From contig NZ_JASBRE010000016.1 in the NCBI RefSeq assembly GCF_029960815.1, positions 62,001 to 126,000 of the forward strand: a stretch of 64,000 nt of DNA, written 5' to 3'. Position 1 is the first letter of the stretch. Each line of letters opens with the position of its first letter. Made by a program: the position numbers and the translations under genes. Shown in pieces: positions 24,493-32,515 of the stretch. The notes under the pieces are model-generated. The model had not been told where the DNA came from. It saw only the letters and a program-made list of their open reading frames with translations, and made no database searches. The DNA comes from Pseudomonas sp. AL03. Lineage in GTDB: Bacteria > Pseudomonadota > Gammaproteobacteria > Pseudomonadales > Pseudomonadaceae.

Positions 24493-25209
24493 ATGTTCAC
24501 CAAGCGTCGTTTGATTATTGTCGCTACTGCCGTGGCCTTGTTGTCTGGCTGCGCCTCGCCTAACCCTTACGACAATCAGGGTCAGGCCGACGGTGGCTCC
24601 ACGGGCATGAGTAAAACCGCCAAATACGGCGGCCTCGGCGCTCTGGCCGGTGCGTTGGCCGGTGCCGCCATCGGTCACGACAACCGTGGCAAGGGCGCGC
24701 TGATTGGCGCCGCGGTGGTCGGTGCTTCCGCCGCCGGTTACGGGTATTACGCCGACCAGCAGGAGAAGAAGCTGCGCGCCAGCATGGCCAACACCGGGGT
24801 AGAGGTGCAGCGCCAGGGCGATCAGATCAAACTGATCATGCCGGGCAACATCACCTTCGCTACCGATTCGGCGAACATCGCGTCGAGTTTCTACCAGCCG
24901 CTGAACAATCTGGCAGGCTCGCTCAAGGAGTTCAGTCAGAACCAGATCGAGATCGTCGGTTTCACCGACAGCACCGGCAGCCGCCAGCACAACATGGACC
25001 TGTCCCAGCGTCGTGCCCAGAGCGTGGCGACCTACCTGACGTCGCAAGGCGTGAGCGGTGCCAACCTGTCGGCTCGCGGTGCCGGGCCGGATAACCCGAT
25101 TGCCAGCAACGGCGACGTCAATGGCCGGGCGCAGAACCGTCGGGTCGAGGTCAACCTGAAGGCGATTCCGGGCCAGCAGTATCAGCAACCGACTCAGCAG
25201 TACCAGTAA
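24493..25209 (+). CDS. OmpA-family lipoprotein (YiaD-like)
   Basis: A 238-residue lipoprotein with lipobox ALLSGC (Cys20). Residues about 45-85 form two glycine-zipper helices (GGLGALAGALAGAAIG and GALIGAAVVGASAAGYGYYA). The OmpA peptidoglycan-binding domain covers about 115-225, with NITFATDSANI, VGFTDSTGSRQHNMDLSQRR and NRRVEV. It tethers the outer membrane to peptidoglycan. The C-terminus is glutamine/tyrosine rich (QQYQQPTQQYQ). The ATG at 24493 has GGAG 8 bases upstream. A single gene with its own terminator. Confidence 0.93.
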   Translation: MFTKRRLIIVATAVALLSGCASPNPYDNQGQADGGSTGMSKTAKYGGLGALAGALAGAAIGHDNRGKGALIGAAVVGASAAGYGYYADQQEKKLRASMANTGVEVQRQGDQIKLIMPGNITFATDSANIASSFYQPLNNLAGSLKEFSQNQIEIVGFTDSTGSRQHNMDLSQRRAQSVATYLTSQGVSGANLSARGAGPDNPIASNGDVNGRAQNRRVEVNLKAIPGQQYQQPTQQYQ

Positions 25210-25231
25210 CAGCCTGACTGAACCCCAGGCG

Positions 25232-25275
25232 TAAAAAAGCCCGCCCGATCCTCAACAGATCGGGCGGGTTTTTTT
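25232..25275. terminator. Bidirectional terminator between the OmpA-lipoprotein and YhcB genes
   Basis: CCCGCCCGAT (25240-25249) and ATCGGGCGGG (25259-25268) form a 10-bp stem with A6 before and T7 after; the flanking genes are convergent. Confidence 0.93.
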
Positions 25276-25293
25276 GTATCGCGCGAAACCTGA

Positions 25294-25728
25294 TTACTTT
25301 TTCAGGCCGTAATGCTCATCGAGCATGCCCGGCGCGTTCGGGGCTTTGGGGGCGTAATCACGAGGCGGCTCCTGATTGCGCGGCGGCGTCAGACGTTCCC
25401 GTGGGGCCACTGACGCATCGGCGTGCAGGGAGGCCAGCAAGCGTTGACGAGTCTGCTCGTCCAGGGCCAGGCGGTTGGCACCCTCGGCGAGATGATCCTG
25501 CACTTCCTGATAGCTCTGAGTCAGCTTCTTGACCAGGGTTGCAGTGCTGTTGAAGTGGGTGACCACCTCGTTCTGATAACTGTCGAAACGTTCCTGAACG
25601 TCATCCAGCTGACGTTGTGTGCTGCTGGGAGCGGCATTCGGCACCAGGCGAGCGATCAGGAATCCAATGGCGACACCCACAACCAGGGCAAGAGTCGGCA
25701 ACAACCAAACTAAGAGCGAGTGTTCCAC
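25294..25728 (-). CDS. YhcB/ZapG family inner-membrane protein (DUF1043)
   Basis: A 144-residue protein with one N-terminal membrane helix (LLVWLLPTLALVVGVAIGFL, residues 5-24). A coiled-coil (about 37-100) follows and then a disordered proline-rich tail. In E. coli YhcB/ZapG links cell division with envelope synthesis and is important for cell shape. The start is GTG at 25728, with the strong site GAGGAAGG just upstream. It is divergent from the alpha/beta hydrolase gene, the same order I recall in P. aeruginosa (PA4441/PA4440). Confidence 0.9.
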   Translation of the reverse strand: MEHSLLVWLLPTLALVVGVAIGFLIARLVPNAAPSSTQRQLDDVQERFDSYQNEVVTHFNSTATLVKKLTQSYQEVQDHLAEGANRLALDEQTRQRLLASLHADASVAPRERLTPPRNQEPPRDYAPKAPNAPGMLDEHYGLKK

Positions 25729-25872
25729 GAGTCCTTCCTCTATAAACGGCTTTGCTTTACGTTAACGGCTCGAACCTGCGCTGTATACCGCGATTCACTC
25801 GCAATAGATTGGCACAGACAATTTGCTAGACGAGTCGACCCGATTCGAGGTCACGGAGTTCCTTCCTTGCTT

Positions 25873-26517
25873 ATGCGCGAAACCCCTGTAGTGATTGATG
25901 GCCCGGTCGGCCAGTTGGAAGCCCTGTACTTAAATAACGAGAGCCTGGACAACGACCAGCCCCGCGGCCTGGCGCTGATCTGCCACCCAAACCCGGTGCA
26001 GGGCGGCACCATGCTCAACAAAGTCGTCTCGACCTTGCAGCGCACCGCGCGCGATGCCGGTTTTATTACTGTGCGCTTCAATTATCGCGGCGTCGGTGCC
26101 AGCGAAGGCACCCACGATATGGGCACGGGTGAAGTGGACGATGCTCAAGCGGTCGCCGAATGGCTGCGGGCCAAACATCCAGATTTGCCGCTGACACTGT
26201 TCGGTTTCTCCTTCGGCGGTTTTGTTGCCGCAAGTCTCGGTGGACGCCTGGAAGCCAAGGGCGAACAACTCAAGCATTTGTTCATGGTGGCGCCAGCGGT
26301 CATGCGCCTGGGTGATCAGGATCAACTGCCGCAGCAAGGCGAGTTGACCCTGATCCAGCCGGAAACCGACGAAGTCATCGATCCGCAAGCTGTCTACGAC
26401 TGGTCCGACCAACTCGAGCGCCCCCATGAGCTGCTGAAAGTGGCAGAATGCGGACACTTTTTTCATGGCAAGCTGACCGATCTCAAGGATCTGATCCTGC
26501 CGCGTCTTTCGAATTGA
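25873..26517 (+). CDS. Alpha/beta hydrolase
   Basis: A 214-residue cytoplasmic hydrolase of the small YcjY/AcvB-less esterase type. The nucleophile elbow is GFSFGG (about 112-117), the oxyanion-loop segment is CHPNPVQGGTM (about 38-48), and the C-terminal His is in AECGHFFHG. The Asp is probably in LIQPETDEVID. Substrate unknown. The ATG at 25873 is chosen because it directly precedes the conserved domain; GGAG lies somewhat far upstream. trpS follows after 24 bp, so the two are likely co-transcribed. Confidence 0.85.
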   Translation: MRETPVVIDGPVGQLEALYLNNESLDNDQPRGLALICHPNPVQGGTMLNKVVSTLQRTARDAGFITVRFNYRGVGASEGTHDMGTGEVDDAQAVAEWLRAKHPDLPLTLFGFSFGGFVAASLGGRLEAKGEQLKHLFMVAPAVMRLGDQDQLPQQGELTLIQPETDEVIDPQAVYDWSDQLERPHELLKVAECGHFFHGKLTDLKDLILPRLSN

Positions 26518-26541
26518 TTGCAGTCTGACAAGCGATTACCC

Positions 26542-27897
26542 ATGACGACTCGTACCCGTATCCTCACCGGCATCACCACCACCGGCACGCCGCACCTGGG
26601 CAACTACGCCGGCGCCATCCGCCCGGCGATCGTGGCCAGCCGTGACAGCAATGCCGATTCGTTCTACTTCCTGGCCGACTACCACGCCCTGATCAAATGC
26701 GATGACCCGCTGCGCATCCAGCGCTCGCGTCTGGAAATCGCCGCGACCTGGCTGGCCGGTGGCCTGGACGTGGACCGCGTGACTTTCTATCGCCAGTCCG
26801 ACATCCCGGAAATTCCCGAGCTGACCTGGTTGCTGACCTGCGTCGCCGCCAAGGGCCTGCTCAACCGTGCCCACGCCTACAAGGCGTCGGTGGACAAGAA
26901 CGTTGAAACCGGCGAAGACCCGGACGCCGGTATCACCATGGGCTTGTACAGCTACCCGGTGCTGATGGCGGCGGACATTCTGATGTTCAACGCCCATAAG
27001 GTGCCGGTCGGTCGTGACCAGATCCAGCACGTGGAAATGGCCCGTGACATCGGCCAGCGCTTCAACCACTTGTTCGGCCAGGGCAAAGAATTCTTCACCA
27101 TGCCCGAGGCACTGATCGAAGAAAGCGTCGCGACGCTGCCAGGCCTCGACGGTCGAAAGATGTCGAAGAGCTACGACAACACCATTCCGTTGTTCAGCAG
27201 CGCCAAGGAAATGAAGGACGCGATTTCGCGAATCGTTACTGACTCCCGCGCGCCGGGCGAGGCGAAAGATCCGGACAATTCGCACCTGTTCACCCTGTTC
27301 CAGGCATTCGCCACGGGGGCGCAGGCCGACGAATTCCGCAGCGAACTGCTGCAGGGTCTGGGTTGGGGCGAGGCGAAGAATCGTCTGTTCCAGCTGCTGG
27401 ACAACGAATTGGGTGAGTCCCGCGAGCGATATCACCAGCTGATTGAACGCCCGGCAGACCTGGAAGACATGCTGCAAATCGGCGCCCAAAAGGCTCGCTC
27501 GGTGGCGACACCGTTCCTACACGAACTGCGTGAAGCGGTTGGCTTGCGCTCTTTCGTCGCTCAGACCCAAGTCGCGGCCACCACCAAGAAGAAAACCGCG
27601 AAAGCCGCGCGTTTTGTCAGCTTCCGCGAAGAAGACAGCAGTTTCCGTTTCCGTCTGCTGGCGGCCGATGGCGAGCAGCTGCTGTTGTCGCGCAACTTCG
27701 CCGACGGCAAAACCGCAGGTCAAGTGACCAAGCAGTTGCAATCGGGTCAGCCGTTGGATGTGCGCAGTGAAGACCGCAGTTTCAGCGTCTGGCTGGAAGG
27801 CGAGTGCGTGGCCGACAGCCCGACGTTTGCTGACGACACCGCTCGCGACGTCGCCATCGACACCTTGCGGGTTGCCCTGACGCCGGTTCAGGAATAA
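26542..27897 (+). CDS. trpS: Tryptophanyl-tRNA synthetase
   Basis: Class I aminoacyl-tRNA synthetase charging tRNA-Trp. HIGH-type motif TPHLGNY (residues 16-22) and KMSKS in LDGRKMSKSYDN (near 200). At 451 residues it is about 110 longer than E. coli TrpS: the extra C-terminal domain (from about residue 340: TQVAATTKKKTAKAARFVSF onward) includes a lysine/alanine linker and a small beta domain. This longer form is common in Pseudomonas as far as I recall. The ATG at 26542 is preferred over the upstream 26518 codon. Confidence 0.96.
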   Translation: MTTRTRILTGITTTGTPHLGNYAGAIRPAIVASRDSNADSFYFLADYHALIKCDDPLRIQRSRLEIAATWLAGGLDVDRVTFYRQSDIPEIPELTWLLTCVAAKGLLNRAHAYKASVDKNVETGEDPDAGITMGLYSYPVLMAADILMFNAHKVPVGRDQIQHVEMARDIGQRFNHLFGQGKEFFTMPEALIEESVATLPGLDGRKMSKSYDNTIPLFSSAKEMKDAISRIVTDSRAPGEAKDPDNSHLFTLFQAFATGAQADEFRSELLQGLGWGEAKNRLFQLLDNELGESRERYHQLIERPADLEDMLQIGAQKARSVATPFLHELREAVGLRSFVAQTQVAATTKKKTAKAARFVSFREEDSSFRFRLLAADGEQLLLSRNFADGKTAGQVTKQLQSGQPLDVRSEDRSFSVWLEGECVADSPTFADDTARDVAIDTLRVALTPVQE

Positions 27898-27936
27898 TCA
27901 ACGGCTCGGTCCGACCAAGGGCCGATTGCCATTCCC

Positions 27937-27968
27937 ACGGGCCATCGCTACAGTGACGGCCCGTTTTT
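27937..27968 (+). terminator. Rho-independent terminator after trpS
   Basis: ACGGGCC (27937-27943) pairs with GGCCCGT (27958-27964), followed by T5. It lies 20 bp before the zapE start. Confidence 0.85.
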
Positions 27969-27987
27969 GTTGCCTTGCTAACGAATT

Positions 27988-29082
27988 ATGACGCCCCTAG
28001 AACGATATCAAGCTGATCTGAAACGCCCGGAATTCTTCCATGACGCTTCGCAGGAAACTGCGGTGCGTCATTTGCAGCGCCTATACGACGATCTGGTCGC
28101 GGCCTCGCACAGCAAACCGGGTCTGTTCGGCAAACTGTTTGGCAAGAAAGACGCAACGCCGGTCAAGGGTCTGTACTTCTGGGGTGGCGTCGGTCGCGGC
28201 AAGACCTATCTGGTCGACACTTTCTTCGAAGCGCTGCCGTTCAAGGAAAAGGTCCGCACTCACTTCCACCGCTTCATGAAGCGCGTGCACGAAGAGATGA
28301 AGACCCTCAGCGGCGAAAAAAACCCGCTGACCATCATTGCCAAGCGCTTCTCCGACGAAGCCCGGGTGATTTGTTTCGATGAGTTCTTCGTGTCCGATAT
28401 CACCGACGCGATGATCCTCGGCACGCTGATGGAAGAGTTGTTCAAGAACGGCGTGACCCTGGTCGCGACCTCGAACATCGTGCCGGACGGTCTGTACAAG
28501 GACGGCTTGCAACGTGCGCGCTTCCTGCCGGCCATTGCGCTGATCAAGCAGAACACCGACATCGTCAATGTCGACAGCGGCGTCGATTATCGTCTGCGCC
28601 ACCTTGAACAAGCGGAGCTGTTTCACTTCCCGCTCGACGATGAATCCCACGAAAGTTTGCGCAAGAGCTTCCGCGCCCTGACGCCGGAATGCACGGCAGC
28701 CATCGAAAACGACGTGCTGATGATCGAGAACCGCGAAATCCGTGCCCTGCGCACCTGCGATGACGTGGCCTGGTTCGACTTCCGCGAACTCTGCGATGGC
28801 CCGCGCAGCCAGAACGATTACATCGAGCTGGGCAAGATCTTCCACGCCGTGTTGCTCAGCGGTGTCGAGCAGATGAGCGTCACCACCGACGACATCGCCC
28901 GACGCTTTATCAACATGGTCGACGAGTTCTACGACCGCAACGTGAAGCTGATCATTTCCGCTGAAGTCGAGCTCAAGGATCTGTACACCGGCGGTCGCCT
29001 GAACTTTGAGTTCCAGCGCACCCTCAGCCGTCTGTTGGAAATGCAGTCTCACGAATTCCTGTCCCGGGCGCACCGGCCGTAG
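27988..29082 (+). CDS. zapE: Cell division protein ZapE (AFG1-like ATPase)
   Basis: A 364-residue P-loop ATPase that in E. coli acts at the Z-ring under oxygen limitation and destabilises FtsZ polymers. Walker A is WGGVGRGKTYL (about 63-73), and Walker B VICFDEFFVSD (about 130-140) carries the family's F-D-E-F. The AFG1/ZapE signature DITDAMILGTLMEELF follows. Length is normal. The same trpS-zapE order occurs in P. aeruginosa (PA4439-PA4438 from memory). It ends at a strong terminator shared with the convergent asparaginase gene. Confidence 0.95.
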   Translation: MTPLERYQADLKRPEFFHDASQETAVRHLQRLYDDLVAASHSKPGLFGKLFGKKDATPVKGLYFWGGVGRGKTYLVDTFFEALPFKEKVRTHFHRFMKRVHEEMKTLSGEKNPLTIIAKRFSDEARVICFDEFFVSDITDAMILGTLMEELFKNGVTLVATSNIVPDGLYKDGLQRARFLPAIALIKQNTDIVNVDSGVDYRLRHLEQAELFHFPLDDESHESLRKSFRALTPECTAAIENDVLMIENREIRALRTCDDVAWFDFRELCDGPRSQNDYIELGKIFHAVLLSGVEQMSVTTDDIARRFINMVDEFYDRNVKLIISAEVELKDLYTGGRLNFEFQRTLSRLLEMQSHEFLSRAHRP

Positions 29083-29096
29083 GATATTTTGAAAAA

Positions 29097-29130
29097 TGAA
29101 AAAGGGCCTGCATTGCAGGCCCTTTTTTTG
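29097..29130. terminator. Bidirectional terminator between zapE and the asparaginase gene
   Basis: AAAGGGCCTGC (29101-29111) pairs with GCAGGCCCTTT (29115-29125), followed by more T and preceded by a run of A. It marks the left edge of the accessory segment. Confidence 0.92.
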
Positions 29131-29143
29131 GGTGCGCTGTGTG

Positions 29144-30124
29144 TCAGTTTTGAACGAGAAAGCGTGCCAGTTCATCTTGTCGCTGGCAGCCGACGAGCAG
29201 CCACAGCAGGATTCGGGCTTTGCGTGGACAGAGAAATCCAGCCATCAATGCACCTTTGCTGATCAGGTCCATCTCGCTGCCAGTAAATCCGTAGGTCGAT
29301 TGAGCCGTGGAGCCGGAACCTGTCCGGGTCGCAACGATGACAGGGATTTTTCTGGCGATGGTTTCAATGACTTCCACCCAGCTCGCGCCAACGTGTCCTG
29401 CACCGAAACCCGCAATCACCAGCCCGTCGTAACCCAGTTCGAGGATGTTCTCGATTAACAGGGTATCGGCGCAAAGCGACGCTTCCAGCAGGGCAATCTT
29501 CTGTGTGGTCAGCTGTGGCAACGGCAGGATCCTGCGCCGGCCTGGCAGGCGCAGATAGTTGACGGTGTTTTCCATCAGCATGCCGGCAGGACCAACGACG
29601 GGGGAGGAAAACGCCTGCAATGCCAATGAGTCGGTTTTGCGGACGGCGTTCGCTGAATGAATCTGTCCGTTCATCACCACGTGAACGCCTCGTTGACGGC
29701 TGCTTTCAGCCAGTGCAACCCGGCAAGCATCCAGCAGATTCGCCGGACCATCGGCCCCTGCCTGGGCTGCCGAACGCATGGCGCCGGTCAGGACCAATGG
29801 CTCGTCGTGGTCCCACAAATAGTCAAAAAATGTGGCGGTTTCCTCGAGGGTGTCCGTGCCTTGAGTGATGACAACACCCACCGCACCTTGCCTGATTTGA
29901 AACTTCGCCCAGGAAAGGACGCTCAGCAAAAAGTCGAAATCCAGCGAGGCACTGGGCAACAGTCCGAGCGTTTCTACGGTGACCCGTGCCAAGGTCGCCA
30001 ACTCTGGCACCGAGGCCAGCAGGGTTTCGCCGCTGACGGTCGGGATTACCCCTTCGCCGGCGTTCCTGGCTTGCATGCTCACGGTGCCGCCGAGCGCCGC
30101 GATGGCCAGTTTGGGCAGGTCCAT
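29144..30124 (-). CDS. Asparaginase-family amidohydrolase
   Basis: A 326-residue member of the bacterial L-asparaginase/glutaminase family. The first catalytic Thr is in ALGGTVSM (Thr14) and the second in ITQGTDTLEET (Thr90-Asp91). LTGAMRSAAQAGADGPANL is the conserved lysine-loop region, although Arg or Ser stands around the usual position. There is no signal peptide, so it is probably cytoplasmic. The ATG at 30124 has GAGG 7-10 bases upstream; 30136 is also possible. It is the last gene of a minus-strand series with a membrane protein and a nitrilase-type amidase, so its substrate may be another amide than asparagine. Confidence 0.88.
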   Translation of the reverse strand: MDLPKLAIAALGGTVSMQARNAGEGVIPTVSGETLLASVPELATLARVTVETLGLLPSASLDFDFLLSVLSWAKFQIRQGAVGVVITQGTDTLEETATFFDYLWDHDEPLVLTGAMRSAAQAGADGPANLLDACRVALAESSRQRGVHVVMNGQIHSANAVRKTDSLALQAFSSPVVGPAGMLMENTVNYLRLPGRRRILPLPQLTTQKIALLEASLCADTLLIENILELGYDGLVIAGFGAGHVGASWVEVIETIARKIPVIVATRTGSGSTAQSTYGFTGSEMDLISKGALMAGFLCPRKARILLWLLVGCQRQDELARFLVQN

Positions 30125-30202
30125 GTGATACCTCATTTGCGTGTGATGAAAAGTGGCTGTATCCGGATTTGAGACCGTGATACAGCCCAATCGCGACGTT
30201 CG

Positions 30203-31411
30203 TCAGCGGGCTACCAGCAGTCCGACAAACGGAATGATCAGCAACGTACTGATGGCCATGGCCAGTACATTGCCGATGAAGCCGTGCATGTCGGCCGGTA
30301 ACCGCTTGGCAATCGCGCACGCCAGCGGTGGCGCAATCAGTGCTCCCAACAGTGCACTTGAGGCGATAACCTGCCAACTGCCACCGTACGTCAGAACGGC
30401 CGCCGGCACGACTGACACCAACGGAACATAGGTGGGATACCAGCCGCGCAATATCCATTGCCGACGCCAGATCACTACCCCTAACGCCGAGGTCAACGCC
30501 TGCGCGGCGATCAGTTGGGGCAGCAAGCCCGTACCATACACCGGGCTTGTCGGGTTCAAGGTGTAAGCCAGCAAGGCGCCCGCGATCAAGCCGAGACTGG
30601 CCCATTCATTGCCGAAGAACGGCGCTTCCGAAAAATCGGCCAGCACCCGGCGTAGACTCCATACGACGCCATAGTCCGGCGTCTTGGTGATGACGGGTGC
30701 GGACACAGGGGCGGGCGGCTCCTTGAGTGGGTCGGACTTCACCAGGCTCGGCAGGTAACGGCAGAGCAGAAAAGCGCCGACGCTGGCGACTGCCATTCCC
30801 GTGACGTTGCCGATTACAGCTGGCAATCCGAGGGGATTGCAGACGTAATTGACGATCAACAAGCACATCGGCGTGACGAACACGGTGCCCATGATTGCGC
30901 CATTGATCGTGACCTTCCAGCCGCCGCCAAACATCAGCACCATCGCCGCTGGCAACGAAACAAAGGCGGCAAACGTGGGTTGCCAGCTATTGGCCGTCAC
31001 CGTCCAGCCCCACAGAAGGTTGCTCAGCAACAGGCCAAGCAACGAGCTGGTGACGAGCCACGGCCATAATCCGCTGCCGTAGCAAATGGTAAAACCTTGC
31101 CAGGCTTTTCCCGTTCGATTCGCCCAGTAGGCCAAATAAGCGCCTGCAAGCAGCCCGATCGAAGCGAACTCATGTTTGTAGAACGCCACCTCGCTGATGT
31201 CTCCCAAAACCCAACGCAGCCAGGCGCTCGGCTCCGGGAGGCTCGATACCATGTGACTGTAGTCTGGCCAATGGGCTGACCAGGATGCCCGGTAGGTGAA
31301 TGAAAGCCAGATGATCAACAGTGCCGTGCCGAGCATCAGCCAGATGATCGCCGTATCCAGCGGTGACCTGGCGGCAAGCCGGTTTTGCGGTTTTTCGTTT
31401 GCAGTTTCCAT
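30203..31411 (-). CDS. Integral membrane protein with two homologous halves, possible transporter
   Basis: A 402-residue protein with about 10-12 hydrophobic helices. I do not recognise the family with certainty. The two halves are clearly similar. VLGDISEVAFYKHEFASIGL (about 69-88) corresponds to VLADFSEAPFFGNEWASLGL (about 255-274), each followed by LAGAYLAY or IAGALLAY. Then QPTFAAFVSLPAAMVLMFGG matches YPTYVPLVSVVPAAVLTYGG, and IGNVTGMAVAS matches IGNVLAMAIST. Internal duplication of this kind is usual in transporters. The ATG at 31411 (or GTG 31414) is 12-15 bp after the amidase gene, so they are one operon; it may import the substrate or export the product. Confidence 0.75.
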   Translation of the reverse strand: METANEKPQNRLAARSPLDTAIIWLMLGTALLIIWLSFTYRASWSAHWPDYSHMVSSLPEPSAWLRWVLGDISEVAFYKHEFASIGLLAGAYLAYWANRTGKAWQGFTICYGSGLWPWLVTSSLLGLLLSNLLWGWTVTANSWQPTFAAFVSLPAAMVLMFGGGWKVTINGAIMGTVFVTPMCLLIVNYVCNPLGLPAVIGNVTGMAVASVGAFLLCRYLPSLVKSDPLKEPPAPVSAPVITKTPDYGVVWSLRRVLADFSEAPFFGNEWASLGLIAGALLAYTLNPTSPVYGTGLLPQLIAAQALTSALGVVIWRRQWILRGWYPTYVPLVSVVPAAVLTYGGSWQVIASSALLGALIAPPLACAIAKRLPADMHGFIGNVLAMAISTLLIIPFVGLLVAR

Positions 31412-31426
31412 CACTCATCCCCCCTA

Positions 31427-32314
31427 TCAGCGCGGCAGACAAGGGTGCTGGGTGTAACCGAGCATTTGATCGTAGAGATCGGCTCGACGATCTCGATGCA
31501 AATCGTTCAAGTTGTTCCAGATCGGCGCGCTGCGCGAGCTGGTCAGGTCGATGTCGGCAAACAGGATCTCCTGCTTGTCCGCTGAAGCCACCTGGCCAAT
31601 CGGCCAACCGTTGGTGCCCGCGATCAGCGAACAACCCAGGTAACGTGCACCTCGCTCTTCGCCGATCCGGCTCGCCGCCGCAATAAACACATTGTTGACG
31701 TGAGCCGCCGTCATCGTCAGGTACGACGCCATGCACTTGCCGGCGTCATCGAACAGGGGCGGCGGGGTCCAGACCCAGTTGTTCAGACTGCAAATAATGT
31801 CGGCGCCTTGCTGGCTCAAAATGCGCGGGACTTCCGGGAACCAGATATCCCAGCAGATCAACAACCCTATGCGACCGATGGGGGTGTCGAAAACCGGGAA
31901 GCCTAGATCGCCCGGCGTGAACCACAATTTTTCCAGACTCCATAAATGTGCTTTTCGGTACTTGCCGATGAAGCCGTCAGGCCCGACAAGAACGCCGGTG
32001 TTGAACAGCTGCATGCCGTCGCGCTCCGTCAAACCGGCGACCAGATAAACCTTGTGTTGGCGGGCAAAGTCCATCCAACTCTGCACGCTCGGCCCGCTGG
32101 GAACGGCCTCCGAATGCTCGAACGCATCCTGCCGGGTTTCGAAGAAGTAACCTGTGCTTGAAAGCTCAGGCAGGACGATGAGATTCGCACCGTCATTTGC
32201 CGCTTCCAATGCTAATTCCAGGCTGTTGCGCAGATTTGTTTCGCGATTTTGTATGCCGACTTGTGGATCGAATTGCACGACTGCTACACGAACAGGGCTT
32301 GTTGGATCGCTCAT
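31427..32314 (-). CDS. Nitrilase-superfamily carbon-nitrogen hydrolase (amidase)
   Basis: A 295-residue cytoplasmic enzyme with the superfamily's Glu-Lys-Cys triad: Glu50 in VLPELSSTG, Lys121 in YRKAHLW, and Cys154 in LLICWDIWFPE. Such enzymes hydrolyse amides, N-carbamoyl compounds or nitriles; this sequence looks more like the amidase/N-carbamoylputrescine branch than a true nitrilase. The site AAAGAGG lies about 10 bases before the ATG. In P. putida the pair DavB (lysine 2-monooxygenase) and DavA (nitrilase-type amidase) turns lysine into 5-aminovalerate. The flavoenzyme gene upstream here suggests an analogous step with another amino acid. Confidence 0.88.
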   Translation of the reverse strand: MSDPTSPVRVAVVQFDPQVGIQNRETNLRNSLELALEAANDGANLIVLPELSSTGYFFETRQDAFEHSEAVPSGPSVQSWMDFARQHKVYLVAGLTERDGMQLFNTGVLVGPDGFIGKYRKAHLWSLEKLWFTPGDLGFPVFDTPIGRIGLLICWDIWFPEVPRILSQQGADIICSLNNWVWTPPPLFDDAGKCMASYLTMTAAHVNNVFIAAASRIGEERGARYLGCSLIAGTNGWPIGQVASADKQEILFADIDLTSSRSAPIWNNLNDLHRDRRADLYDQMLGYTQHPCLPR

Positions 32315-32474
32315 TGTCGATGACCTCTTTTTTATTGTTGTTCACGCTGTTTAATTGCGTGTTTATGAGAGTCGAATCGGCGAGAGCGCGTAAGTCAGCT
32401 AATTCCGTTTAGGGTGTAGTCCGTATCCCAAGATGATTGCGCGAGGCGCTTGACAGGAGGGTCGCCAAAGTAAA

Positions 32475-32496
32475 GCCAATGCACGTCGTGCATGGC
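32475..32496. promoter_or_regulatory. Palindrome between the flavoenzyme and amidase genes
   Basis: ATGCACG (32479-32485) and CGTGCAT (32487-32493) are perfect inverted arms around one T, extended by GCC (32475-32477) and GGC (32494-32496) with one unpaired A. It lies 160 bp upstream of the amidase start, in the 201-bp gap. It could be an operator or a processing/termination hairpin after the flavoenzyme gene; the downstream T-run is poor. Confidence 0.45.
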
Positions 32497-32515
32497 TCCA
32501 GGGCAAGGAAGTTGA

